Source: Iris pallida (Eukaryota > Streptophyta > Magnoliopsida > Asparagales > Iridaceae). Taken from it: a stretch of DNA of 64,000 nucleotides. Where the stretch lies: the NCBI GenBank assembly GCA_029216955.1, contig JANAVB010031417.1, positions 23,255,917-23,319,916 on the forward strand, in the 5' to 3' direction. Positions 1-9,655 of this stretch are shown here, piece after piece (the stretch's first letter is position 1; every line of letters begins with the position of its first letter). The notes under the pieces are model-generated. The model searched no databases, was not told the DNA's origin, and worked only from the letters and a program-made list of their open reading frames with translations. The translations under genes were made by a program, and so were the position numbers.

Positions 1-403
1 GGCGGCCAGTCGTCGGGGCAGCGGGGTTGGTGAGGGAGCTGGAGGAGAGAGAGAGAGAGAATGTCGTGTGAGAGAGGGGGAGTTTGGGTAGTTTAGCAGT
101 AGGCCCCCTTTAGTTTAGGGAAATTGCTGAAGGAAAATATCAGTGAGATAATGCAAAACAGGATTTGCATTTCCTAATTAAAAATATTTTCTAAATTACA
201 AACTGATATAAGAACAAATCTAAAAATTGCAAAACCTATTTAATTAATTTAAAACAATTTGCAAAGTGATATTTATATATATAAAACTCATTTAAAAATT
301 ATAGAAAATTCCTAAAAATCCTAATAAAATATTTTAAGGCCAAAATTAGCATTAAAATTTAATTAGCACTAATAAAACTAAAATTGAAAAACAGGGGCTT
401 ACA
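1..403 (-). mobile_element. Element B2: start of an LTR of the B family, inverted, cut by the window edge
   Basis: Read on the minus strand this begins TGTAAGCCCCTG at 403 and follows, with many differences, the first ~400 bp of the LTR that starts at 13136 on the plus strand. It shows the same AT-rich opening, then a CT-rich stretch and a GC-rich end. Immediately right of it (404 onward) the LTR of element A resumes without loss at the point matching 6622. The simplest reading is that a B-family element or solo LTR inserted, in reverse, into the 5' LTR of A. The target duplication would then be TCGTG (404-408), with its twin left of the window. Confidence 0.8.
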
Positions 404-3400
404 TCGTGTCATCCTGTGTCGTTTTGATGTGTGGACACGCGCGTGCTACAGGGATCCCCTGCCTATCTGGCCCTGTAGCAGACACGACACGAACTTTCTG
501 GACACAAAACTTTGTGGGAGCCTCGGGGCACCCACTGACACGCCATGTGTCAAGTTTCGTGGGCCCACATGGCGTATCGAGTGAGGAATCCTCGACGCAC
601 GGGTTTCTCACTGATCTGTGCAGTGTGGTTCTTTTGTCACTGATACGGGTTTATAAGTCTGACACGGCGACACGAGGCCAATGTGCAGACACTTGGACGT
701 GGACACCTAGACCTATGCTAGGTGGGGACACAAGCACGTGGCCTAACTCGTGCTGTATTGTGTGCACGACACGCGTGCACACACGTACGAGGCAGTGCAC
801 TGCTGTGCAGAGCCAGTGTGCTGTTCTGAGTTTTTATTGTTGTGGACACGCCGTGTCCGGCTGGGATGGACACAAGGCAATCACAATGACACGTGTACAC
901 CCTATGGTTTCATTACCAACCACTATTTTTGCATATTAGCTTTTTTTAAATGATCAATTCTCCATTCCCTCTAATTTCCTGATATCCTTAATATCAGTTC
1001 ATTGCTCACCGATTCTCTAGATTTTTCATTCGAATTTCTAGCACCTATTTAATCTATTTTCACTGTTAATTGCATGATTTAAGACTCTAAATATGTACAC
1101 CTATATGTTTGCTAAGTGTAGGGTGATTTTGGGTTAAATTGGTTTTGAATTGGTTCAAAAACCTGGAATTTCAGAGGAGACTGAAAACTGAGTTGTAAAC
1201 TGATTTTTGGGTTAAATTTTGAAATGTTTTGAATGTTCTTCATATGGGACTGAACTGAGATTGATCCCAGGTTTTGTGTAACCTGGGTTTAGGCCATGTC
1301 CCCTGTCTTATGTATCACTGTCACATTAACATTTCTGCACATTGATATGTATCCCAATATACACACACTGTTTTCATACACCCTACCCAGCCATTCCTAA
1401 ACCTGTCAGCCTATCTAACATTCCTGCACACTGTCACAGCATAACACACACTCTTCCACTATTTTGTATTTCCTGCATATCTATAGGTAAGCCCTGTACA
1501 CACTGTTTTATTTTCCTTACACTGTCTTATGTAAATTCCTGCACACATATTGGCACTGTTTGCACTCTCACTTATTATGACACACACACACACAAGCTTC
1601 TCTTTCCCTGATTTTAACATTCCTGCACACCCATGCACACACACACACATTTCTCTCTTTATTTTGTACTGCCTGCAAACAGTTTACACACATACAATAT
1701 GTTTCCCTGTTCTTGACAGTTCATTGACACACACTTCTCTATTTCCACACACACACACTCTTGATTGTATACACACACACACACACATGCTTCCCTCTAT
1801 ATACACATGTTTATGCATCCTAGATATGAATGTCTATTTGTGATGTGTGCAATGCTTAGGCAATATGAATACCTGTGTACTTGTGAGTGTATGTCTATAT
1901 GTATGTACATATAGTATTTTAGCCTATAATGCATAGTGTTAATCAATAATTGTATCTATATATATAGTGTTGTATATACATAGGTGTATGGGTACTTGGA
2001 ATGTTGTGTGTTGTCTAGTATAGACTTGTTAGAGCCTAGCATGACTGGTTAGACCTAGATAGTTGAGTTTAGACTTGATTAGCCTAGATTGACCTAGTTT
2101 GACTTCTAGGGTTGACCAAAGTTGACCAAGAGTTGACTTTGGCCTAGATTGACTTAGAATCATGTAGAATGCATAGTAGGACTTCATTATACCATTTTGG
2201 ACTTGTTGTGACTTGTGTTGTTCTATAGGAGACAGACACCACTCCTCGGACAGTATATTCTCTTCAGACACTCAGGATATCAGACGAGTACATTCTCTGA
2301 CCATTTCATACTTGTATGGATTTACATTCTTGCTCTAGATTATTGTACTTGATGCTGACACGATTCATTATCACGGATTGGTACTATATGGATCTTCTTC
2401 TGAGATGTTATCTCCTTGTATTCAATAAGTACATATTGTGATGTGCGTTTCACTTACATGTTGTATTTATTGAATACCCTTATCATTGTACACTCATTGT
2501 GCATATTGTACTCTCAGTATCACATTGAGCCATTGTACAAGCCATTGTACAAGTCATTGTATAAGGTAACGTAACTGAATTGGATCCTTGTGTATTGATT
2601 GGGGAGGGGGAGTAGAAATGGTTATGTGATCAATCGTATTGTATAAGAAATTGTATATGTCCATTGTACACCCACGTACAAAGGAGTCCCATTTTATTGT
2701 ATAACCTAACCCGTTTACATAACCATATTGTGCTCTAAAATCACATGTTCCTTACAGTCTTACTTATCATATTTAGATATTTCCTGTTATCAAATCTCTA
2801 CTGTTTTTCATATATCTTCTTCTTTTAGCGTTTCAGGTACTTTACTTGCATGCTTTATATTTCCTAATTCGTTATGAACTGCGTGAGATGTTTTGTGCTC
2901 GCTCCCGTCCTGACTGGACCTGTTGAAAATTTTACAGAGGATGAGGAGGAGGCCTGCATAGACACCTACTATGGGGCAGCTGTAGATGCCATGTGTGACC
3001 CAGATTTCCAGCCTGATCCACTAGCTTAGAGACTGAGGCTCCCTAGTCTAGGTTTTCTATTTCTGTCATTTGAGATCTAGATTGTATATATTCTTCATTT
3101 CAGTGCTAGAGTCTTGTTTTGAGCTGGATGTTCTGATTTGTTATGTCAGTAGACACTTAGACTCTCTGGTTGTATTTATGTAGTTTTTCTCCATTCCAGT
3201 ATTTATCTATCTATCTTTCATTCTGCTTTAGATGTGATTGAGATTGTATATTGCTATGTCACCTCCATTCGGAGTGTATATACTGTACAGGTACCTTTAT
3301 ATTGTTAGATGATTGACCTAGGACAGCGTTCTACCGTCGACACTGCGGCGTAGGCTGGGCGTTGTTACGTTCTCGTGCCCTTACTCTAGGGTGCGGGTCC

Positions 3401-3405
3401 TGACA
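404..3405 (+). mobile_element. Element A: 5' LTR, lacking its first ~1.1 kb in this window
   Basis: This stretch is nearly identical to 6622-9655 over its whole length, including the ACAC-rich segment (about 1340-1830) and the end GGTCCTGACA. It ends at 3405 and is followed by the leader of A. The portion equivalent to 5519-6621 is absent because B2 interrupts the LTR; it should lie beyond the left edge. Differences from the 3' LTR are scattered substitutions plus small indels, such as an extra 18-bp CACACGCTCACGCGCGTG-like piece in the 3' copy near 6660. That suggests a fairly recent insertion. Confidence 0.88.
2874..3029 (+). CDS. Short ORF inside the A-family LTR (51 codons)
   Basis: ATG at 2874 opens a 51-codon frame ending PDPLA-stop. 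It is acidic in the middle (TEDEEEAC) and holds the peptides VLAPVLTG and TYYG. The copy in the other A LTR (9116-9271) is intact with two amino-acid changes. The B1 LTR has a related stretch at 15985-16128 that encodes VLAPVLTG, then TEEE...C..TYYG, and ends LA-stop, though its two halves are in different frames. Similarity at the peptide level between otherwise divergent LTRs suggests past coding constraint. The function is unknown, and it may be the tail of a spliced or LTR-initiated reading frame. Confidence 0.35.
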   Translation: MNCVRCFVLAPVLTGPVENFTEDEEEACIDTYYGAAVDAMCDPDFQPDPLA

Positions 3406-3640
3406 TGTTTTTAGTGGTGGCCCATGCAGGTCGAGTTTATGTAGTGGTATTCGAACTAGAGTATCACTACAGCCTGCAATAGGATTAGGATATTTTGAAG
3501 GTACTCAATCACACTAGGAAAAACTCATATCAAATTCATACCATCTCAGTTCTTGCTGATATTGTTCTCCTTGAATATAACTGTCCTCCTTTGCTGTTTC
3601 GACTCATTCTCAGCAATTGTTTGTTTGATCTGTCTTCAGG
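3406..3640 (+). other. Leader of element A between 5' LTR and gag
   Basis: The stretch starts right after the LTR end. I do not find the expected tRNA-iMet primer site (TGGTATCAGAGC) next to the LTR; the nearest resemblance is TGGTATTCGAAC about 50 bp in. The primer site is therefore mutated, unusual or lost. The segment ends TCTTCAGG directly before the gag ATG. Confidence 0.5.
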
Positions 3641-5029
3641 ATGGTGGAGACGCGATTACAGCGTGCCATTCATGGAGATACTGTAGAGGGGACTGCTACC
3701 TCTCAGCCAGTACAGCAGGGTCAGGAGGCTACAGCTCCTGCCACCTCTGCTCATATTGGGACTTCAGCAGCAGCAGCAGCTGAGGGTATGCCTTCACCAG
3801 TTCGGAGGCAGGATCCAGTCATTCCAGAGGTACCGTTCCAGCAGCCGCCGCCTACAGGAAACGTGGACGCAGCCCAGATGTTCGCGTATTTCCAGCAGTT
3901 CATGGACCGACAGCAGGCTCGACAGGACAGAGGCATGGAGTTGGTCATTTCGACAGTTGCAGCCCGACCAGTGGTGCAGCAGCCAAGGACACCAGGGATC
4001 GAGCAGTTTCAGAAGATGAGCCCCAGATACTTTATAGGGACAGAGGGGATCCTGTATGCCGATGAGTGGATCGAGCATATAGAGGAGATCTTCCGCTTGG
4101 CCAGGATTCCAGCAGATCTTCAGATCGAGGCCGCAGCTAGCCGGATGCGAGATCTTGCTCGCACCTGGTATCAGTCGGACCCCAGGGTGGGGGTAGTCGG
4201 ACAGACTTGGGAGGAGTTCAAGGGCTTCTTCAAGAAGAAATTCTTCCCAGATTCAGCGCTCAGAGCTTTAGAGTCGCAGTTTGAGAGCCTAGTTCCGGGG
4301 AGCCTATCAGTGGAGGAGTACGTTGGGGAGTTCGGCCGCCTCAGCAGATTCGTGGAGGGTTTGAGCGAGGCGGCGAAGGCCCAGAGGTTCCGGAAGGGTC
4401 TGGTCAAGGAAGTCAAGTCCTTGACCAAGGGCAACAGGGATGCCACATTCGAGGAGATTCTGACAGGAGCTTTACTGGCTGAGGATGATCTTGAGCTTAG
4501 GCTCAAGAGAGGGCGAGACCCAGTTGGGGGCATCAGCAGCGGAGGACCGGCCAAGAGGCCGCACGTTCAGCATCAGTTTCAGCTTCAGTATCAGCAGCCG
4601 ATGCCAGGCATACAGTTTCAGCAGCAGTACCAGCAGCCGAGGGCTCAGATACATCAGCTACAGCAGAGGCCTGTTCAGTATCAGGGTCAGGGACAGGTGC
4701 AGTATCAGCAGGACACCGTGTGCAACTTCTGCAAGAAGCCAGGCCATTGGTGGAATGATTGCAGGAAGAGACTGGGTATGTGTTTACTTTGCGGGTCAGC
4801 AGAGCATCAGTGTAGAGAGTGTCCCCAGAACCTGACACCATTGGCTCAGGTAGCACCAGGAGGTAGAGCCCCGACAGGGCAGCAGAGGGGACCACCATTG
4901 CAGACTCAGCAGCAGAGGTTTGCCCAGCATCAGCAGCAGGCCAGGGAAGGCCAGCCAGGGCGAGCTTTCGCCATGACAGCCGAGGATGCTCAGGCCGTTG
5001 GAGATCTAGTGGCAGGTTCCGTTCTTTGA
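3641..5029 (+). CDS. gag: Gag polyprotein of element A (Ty3/gypsy, Tekay-like)
   Basis: The intact 462-codon frame starts at the first ATG after the leader. It encodes the capsid/nucleocapsid protein that packages retrotransposon RNA. Residues ~125-280 fit the plant retrotransposon gag domain (RTWYQSDPR, WEEFKGFFKKKFFP, LVPGSLSVEEYVGEF, FRKGL). A glutamine-rich linker follows. Two CX2CX4HX4C zinc knuckles lie near residues 361-397 (CNFCKKPGH..., CLLCGSAEH...). The N-terminus METRLQRA-like and the tail AFAMTAEDAQ are typical of gag just before protease in Tekay-type elements. Here the frame stops (GDLVAGSVL-stop) exactly where protease should begin and no pol follows before the 3' LTR. A is therefore a gag-only, presumably non-autonomous element that would need pol supplied in trans. 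Confidence 0.93.
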   Translation: MVETRLQRAIHGDTVEGTATSQPVQQGQEATAPATSAHIGTSAAAAAEGMPSPVRRQDPVIPEVPFQQPPPTGNVDAAQMFAYFQQFMDRQQARQDRGMELVISTVAARPVVQQPRTPGIEQFQKMSPRYFIGTEGILYADEWIEHIEEIFRLARIPADLQIEAAASRMRDLARTWYQSDPRVGVVGQTWEEFKGFFKKKFFPDSALRALESQFESLVPGSLSVEEYVGEFGRLSRFVEGLSEAAKAQRFRKGLVKEVKSLTKGNRDATFEEILTGALLAEDDLELRLKRGRDPVGGISSGGPAKRPHVQHQFQLQYQQPMPGIQFQQQYQQPRAQIHQLQQRPVQYQGQGQVQYQQDTVCNFCKKPGHWWNDCRKRLGMCLLCGSAEHQCRECPQNLTPLAQVAPGGRAPTGQQRGPPLQTQQQRFAQHQQQAREGQPGRAFAMTAEDAQAVGDLVAGSVL

Positions 5030-5518
5030 TTCAATTCTGCAATTCCTATCTTGAAATTCAGTTCCATCTATTCCTATTTGTTTTTTATTGTTGATAAGTT
5101 TGATCTGGTGTTTCCTTATGATTTAATTTTCTTCTGAGATAAGTCGTATGGGCTAGGTCGCCTCGATTATGAGATTTTAGAATCCTCTAGGGTCATGCTA
5201 GCAGGCATAGTGAGGACATATAGTCGGACTATGGACGTATTTCTCGGGTGTAGGAATTTAAGGTTTTCGCTGCTAAGCGCGCGGCAATGCAAAATTTTTT
5301 AAATACCATAGTTCTAGAAGTATGTACCATAGTTGAGGACTCTGTGATTATCGTAGCCTTGCTCACTGGCATGACAGAGATTCTGAGTATCATGGTTTTG
5401 GACAGACGCATATGATTATCTGACGGTATGTTTGAGACTCTGATTTTGGGGTGTTTGACCTAGAAGGACTACTGCCATTTTAATTTCGAGGACGAAATTT
5501 TTCTAAGGTGGGTAGGAT
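5030..5518 (+). other. Non-coding 3' spacer of element A with polypurine tract
   Basis: No protease, reverse transcriptase or integrase is recognisable. The segment ends with TTTCGAGGACGAAATTTTTC and then AAGGTGGGTAGGAT just before the LTR. The same sequence block precedes the B1 3' LTR at 13100-13135 and is the usual plus-strand primer region of Tekay-type elements. It supports reading 5519 as the LTR start. Confidence 0.8.
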
Positions 5519-6104
5519 TGTAACACCCAGTTTTCCAGAAGAGAGTAATTTTGAAATTTTGTAATTATAATTATTATTTAATGGTATTTATTTCATGTTA
5601 TGATTTTTAGTGATATTTAATTATTTTTAAACTATTTAAATTCATGACTTATGAGTTGGTGTCTTGCTAGTGTTCATTTCCAGACTGAGGGGTATTTTAG
5701 TTATTTTTATAATTTTAAGAATTATTTGGGATTATTAATTATTATTTTAAATTATTAGTATTAATTAGAATTTATGGGAATTTTTAGGAATTATTTTGGA
5801 TTTATTTAGGCTAGTTTGATTTTTGACTAGTTTTGACTCATGTAGACCAACCTAGGAGCTAACCCTAGTTAGTTGGGCTTGGTTAGGTCAAGTGACTCTA
5901 GTCTAACCTAGTATGACCTAAGTTAGTAGTTATTGATTCATTAGAAATTTAATTAGGAATTTAGGAATCAAGTGTTTTGATAAATGGCTTGTGGTTTCAC
6001 AAGTCATTTTGTGACTAAACTTGATAAGACTAGCTAACCTAGCTCAAACCCCACCCAAACCCAACATGGACGGCCACCTAGGTTTAACCTAGGGATTCCC
6101 CCAC

Positions 6105-6110
6105 TATAAA
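6105..6110 (+). promoter_or_regulatory. Probable TATA box of the A LTR promoter
   Basis: CACTATAAAGTCCC lies about 590 bp into the LTR and is followed by a C-rich stretch, as expected for an LTR promoter. Position and motif are the only evidence. Confidence 0.5.
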
Positions 6111-9100
6111 GTCCCTCATAGATTTTAGGACTAGCCCCTTTTAGGGTTCATCCAAAAGTTCTAAGGAAAGAGGTGAGTTCCATCTTCCAAAATTCATTAA
6201 AAATCCATTTTAAATCCTTTCTTTCCCAAACCAATTTCATTAGGACCTAAAATCAATGCTCTTGCTGTTGGTATTGGTTATTTGCAGGGAAACAATAATT
6301 TGTGAAAGTTTGGGTGGCTTGAGGAATCTCTCCATTTAGCTTTTGTGAAGGCTTGTTCACCAATAGGTAACTTTCCCTTTTCTCCATAGATTTTCATTTG
6401 GTCTTCACCAATAGGAAGCCCTAAGGGTCCCCCTAAGGTCTGGATAGATTTCGTGTCCAGTGTCGAAGGATTCGTGTCCATTCTGGACACGTATCCGTAC
6501 ACTAGCTATGGTGTTCGACAGAATGCCACAAAGGGCATGTCGATCGAGTTTACCCATTGTTTTTGAATAGGAAATAGGGTTTTGTTCTTGCTTACTGTTT
6601 CATGTCTTTGTGTCTTGGATTTCGTGTCATCCTGTGTCGTTTTGATGTGTGGACACGCGCGTGCACACGCTCACGCGCGTGCTACAGGGATCCCCTGCCT
6701 ATCGGGCCCTGTAGCGGATATGACACGAACTTTCTGGACACAAAACTTTGTGGGAGCCTCGGGGCACCCACTGACACGCCATGTGTCAAGTTTCGTGGGC
6801 CCACGTGGCGTATCGAGTGAGGAATCCTCGACGCACGGGTTTCTCACTGATCTGTGCAGTGTGGTTCTTTTGTCACTGATACGGGTTTATAAGTCTGACA
6901 CGGCGACACGAGGCCAATGTGCAGACACTTGGACGTGGACACCTAGACCTATGCTAGGTGGGGACCCGAGCACGTGGCCTAACTCGTGCTGTATTGTGTG
7001 CACGACATGCGTGCACACACGCACGAGGTAGTGCACTGCTGTGCAGAGCCAGTGTGCTGTTCTGAGTTTTTATTGTTGTGGACACGCCGTGTCCGGCTGG
7101 GGTGGACACAAGGCAATCACAATGACACGTGTACACCCTATGGTTTCATTACCAACCACTGTTTTTGCATATTAGCTTGATTTAAATGATCAATTCTCCA
7201 TTCCCCCTAATTTCCTGATATCCTTAATATCAGTTCATTGCTCACTGATTCTCCAGATTTTTCATTCGAATTTCTAGCACCTATTTAATCTATTTTTACT
7301 GTTAATTGCATGATTTAAAACTCTAAATATGTACACCTATATGTTTGCTAATTGTAGGGTGATTTTGGGTTAAATTGGTTTTGAATTGGTTCAAAAACCT
7401 GGAATTTCAGAGGAGACTGAAAACTGAGTTGTAAACTGATTTTTGGGTTAAATTTTGAAATGTTTTGAATGTTCTTCATATGGGACTGAACTGAGATTGA
7501 TCCCAGGTTTTGTGTAACCTGGGTTTAGGCCATGTCCCCTGTCTTATGTATCACTGTCACATTAATATTCCTGCACATTGATATGTATCCCAATATACAC
7601 ACACTGTTTTCATACACCCTACCCAGCCATTCCTAAACCTGTCAGCCTATCTAACATTCCTGCATACTGTCACAACATAACACACACTCTTCCTCACTCT
7701 TCCACTATTTTGTATTTCCTGTATATCTATAGGTAAGCCCTGTACACACTGTTTTGTTTTCCTTACACTGTCTTATGTAAATTCCTGCACACATATTGGC
7801 ACTGTTTGCACTCTTACTTATTATGACACACACACACAGGCTTCTCTTTCCCTGATTTTAACATTCCTGCACACCCATGCACACACACACATTTCTCTCT
7901 TTATTTTGTACTGCCTGCAAACAGTTTACACACATACAATATGTTTCCCTATTCTTGACAGTTCATTGACACACACTTCTCTATTTCCACACACACACAC
8001 TCTTGATTGTATACACACACACACATGCTTCCCTCTATATACACATGTTTATGCATCCTAGATATGAATGTCTATTTGTGATGTGTGCAATGCTTAGGCA
8101 ATATGAATACCTGTGTACTTGTGAGTGTATGTCTATATGTATGTACATATAGTATTTTAGCCAAGAATGCATAGTATTAATCAATAATTGTATCTATATA
8201 TATAGTGTTGTATATGCATAGGTGTATGGGTACTTGGAATGTTGTGTGTTGTCTAGTATAGACTTGTTAGAGCCTAGCATGACTGGTTAGACCTAGATAG
8301 TTGAGTTTAGACTTGATTAGCCTATATTGACCTAGTTTGACTTCTAGGGTTGACCAAAGTTGACCAAGAGTTGACTTTGGCCTAGATTGACTTAGAATCA
8401 TGTAGAATGTATAGTAGGACTTCATTATACCATTTTGGACTTGTTGTGACTTGTGCTGTTCTATAGGAGACAGACACCACTCCTCGGACAGTATATTCTC
8501 TTCAGACACTCAGGATATCAGGCGAGTACATTCTCTGACCGTTTTATACTTGTATGAATTTACATTCTTGCTCTAGATTACTGTACTTGATGCTGACACG
8601 ATACATTATCACGGATTGGTACTATATGGATCTTCTTCTGAGATGTTATCTCCTTATATTTAATAAGTACATATTGTAATGTGCGTTTCACTTACATGTT
8701 GTATTTATTGAATACCCTTATCATTGTACACTCATTGTGCATATTGTACTCTCAGTATCACATTAAGCTATTGTACAAGTCATTGTACAAGTCATTGTAT
8801 AAGGTAACGTAACTGAATTGGATCCTTGTGTATTGATTGGGGAGGGGGAGTAGAAATGGTTATGTGATCAATCGTATTGTATAAGAAATTGTATATGTCC
8901 ATTGTACACCCACGTACAAAGGAGTCCCATTTTATTGTATAACCTAACCCGTTTACATAACCATATTGTGCTCTAAAATCACATGTTCCTTACAGTCTTA
9001 CTTATCATATTTAGATATTTCTTGTTATCAAATCTCTACTGTTTTTCATATATCTTCTTCTTTCAGCGTTTCAGGTACTTTACTCTATTGCATGCTTTAT

Positions 9101-9115
9101 ATTTCCTAACTCGTT

Positions 9116-9271
9116 ATGAACTGCGTGAGATGTTTTGTGCTCGCTCCCGTCCTGACTGGACCTGTTGAAAATTTTACAGAGGATGAGGAGGAGGCCTGCA
9201 TAGACACCTACTATGGGGCAGCTGTAGATGCCATGTGTGACCAAGATTTCCAGCCTGATCTACTAGCTTAG
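9116..9271 (+). CDS. Second copy of the LTR short ORF (51 codons)
   Basis: This is the counterpart of 2874-3029 in the 3' LTR. The frame is complete, with Pro-to-Gln and Pro-to-Leu changes near the C-terminus. Being part of a duplicated LTR, its integrity alone says little; the peptide similarity to the B1 LTR is the stronger argument. The product is unknown. Confidence 0.33.
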   Translation: MNCVRCFVLAPVLTGPVENFTEDEEEACIDTYYGAAVDAMCDQDFQPDLLA

Positions 9272-9655
9272 AGACTGAGGCTCCCTAGTCTAGGTTTTCT
9301 ATTTCTGTCATTTGAGATCTAGATTGTATATATTCTTCATTTCAGTGCTAGAGTCTTGTTTTGAGCTGGATGTTCTGATTTGTTATGTCAGTAGACACTT
9401 AGACTCTCTGGTTGTATTTATGTGGTTTTTCTCCATTCCAGTATTTATCTATCTATATTTCTATCTTTCATTCTGCTTTAGATGTGATTGAGACTGTATA
9501 TTGCTATGTCACCTCCATTCGGAGTGTATATACTGTACAGGTACCTTTATATTGTTAGATGATTGACCTAGGACAGCGTTCTACCGCCGACACTGCGGCG
9601 TAGGCTAGGCGTTGTTACGTTCTCGTGCCCTTACTCTAGGGTGCGGGTCCTGACA

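Larger units (their letters stand above)
5519..9655 (+). mobile_element. Element A: complete 3' LTR (4137 bp)
   Basis: The LTR begins TGTAACACCC after the polypurine tract and ends GGTCCTGACA. From 6622 onward it duplicates 404-3405. It contains a TATA box near 6105, GACACG-rich sequence (about 6620-7140), CA microsatellites (about 7580-8050) and the short ORF at 9116-9271. The bases after it (TTACT, 9656-9660) are the predicted target duplication, because B1 pol coding continues directly from 9656. At over 4 kb this is long for the family. Confidence 0.9.

Noticed and set aside
404..940. A 177-codon frame in the A LTR (starting MSSCVVLMCG...), repeated in the other LTR
   Set aside because: It lies in GACACG-rich repetitive DNA, has no domain, and is broken at a different place in the 3' LTR copy (149 codons). 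It is probably a composition effect.
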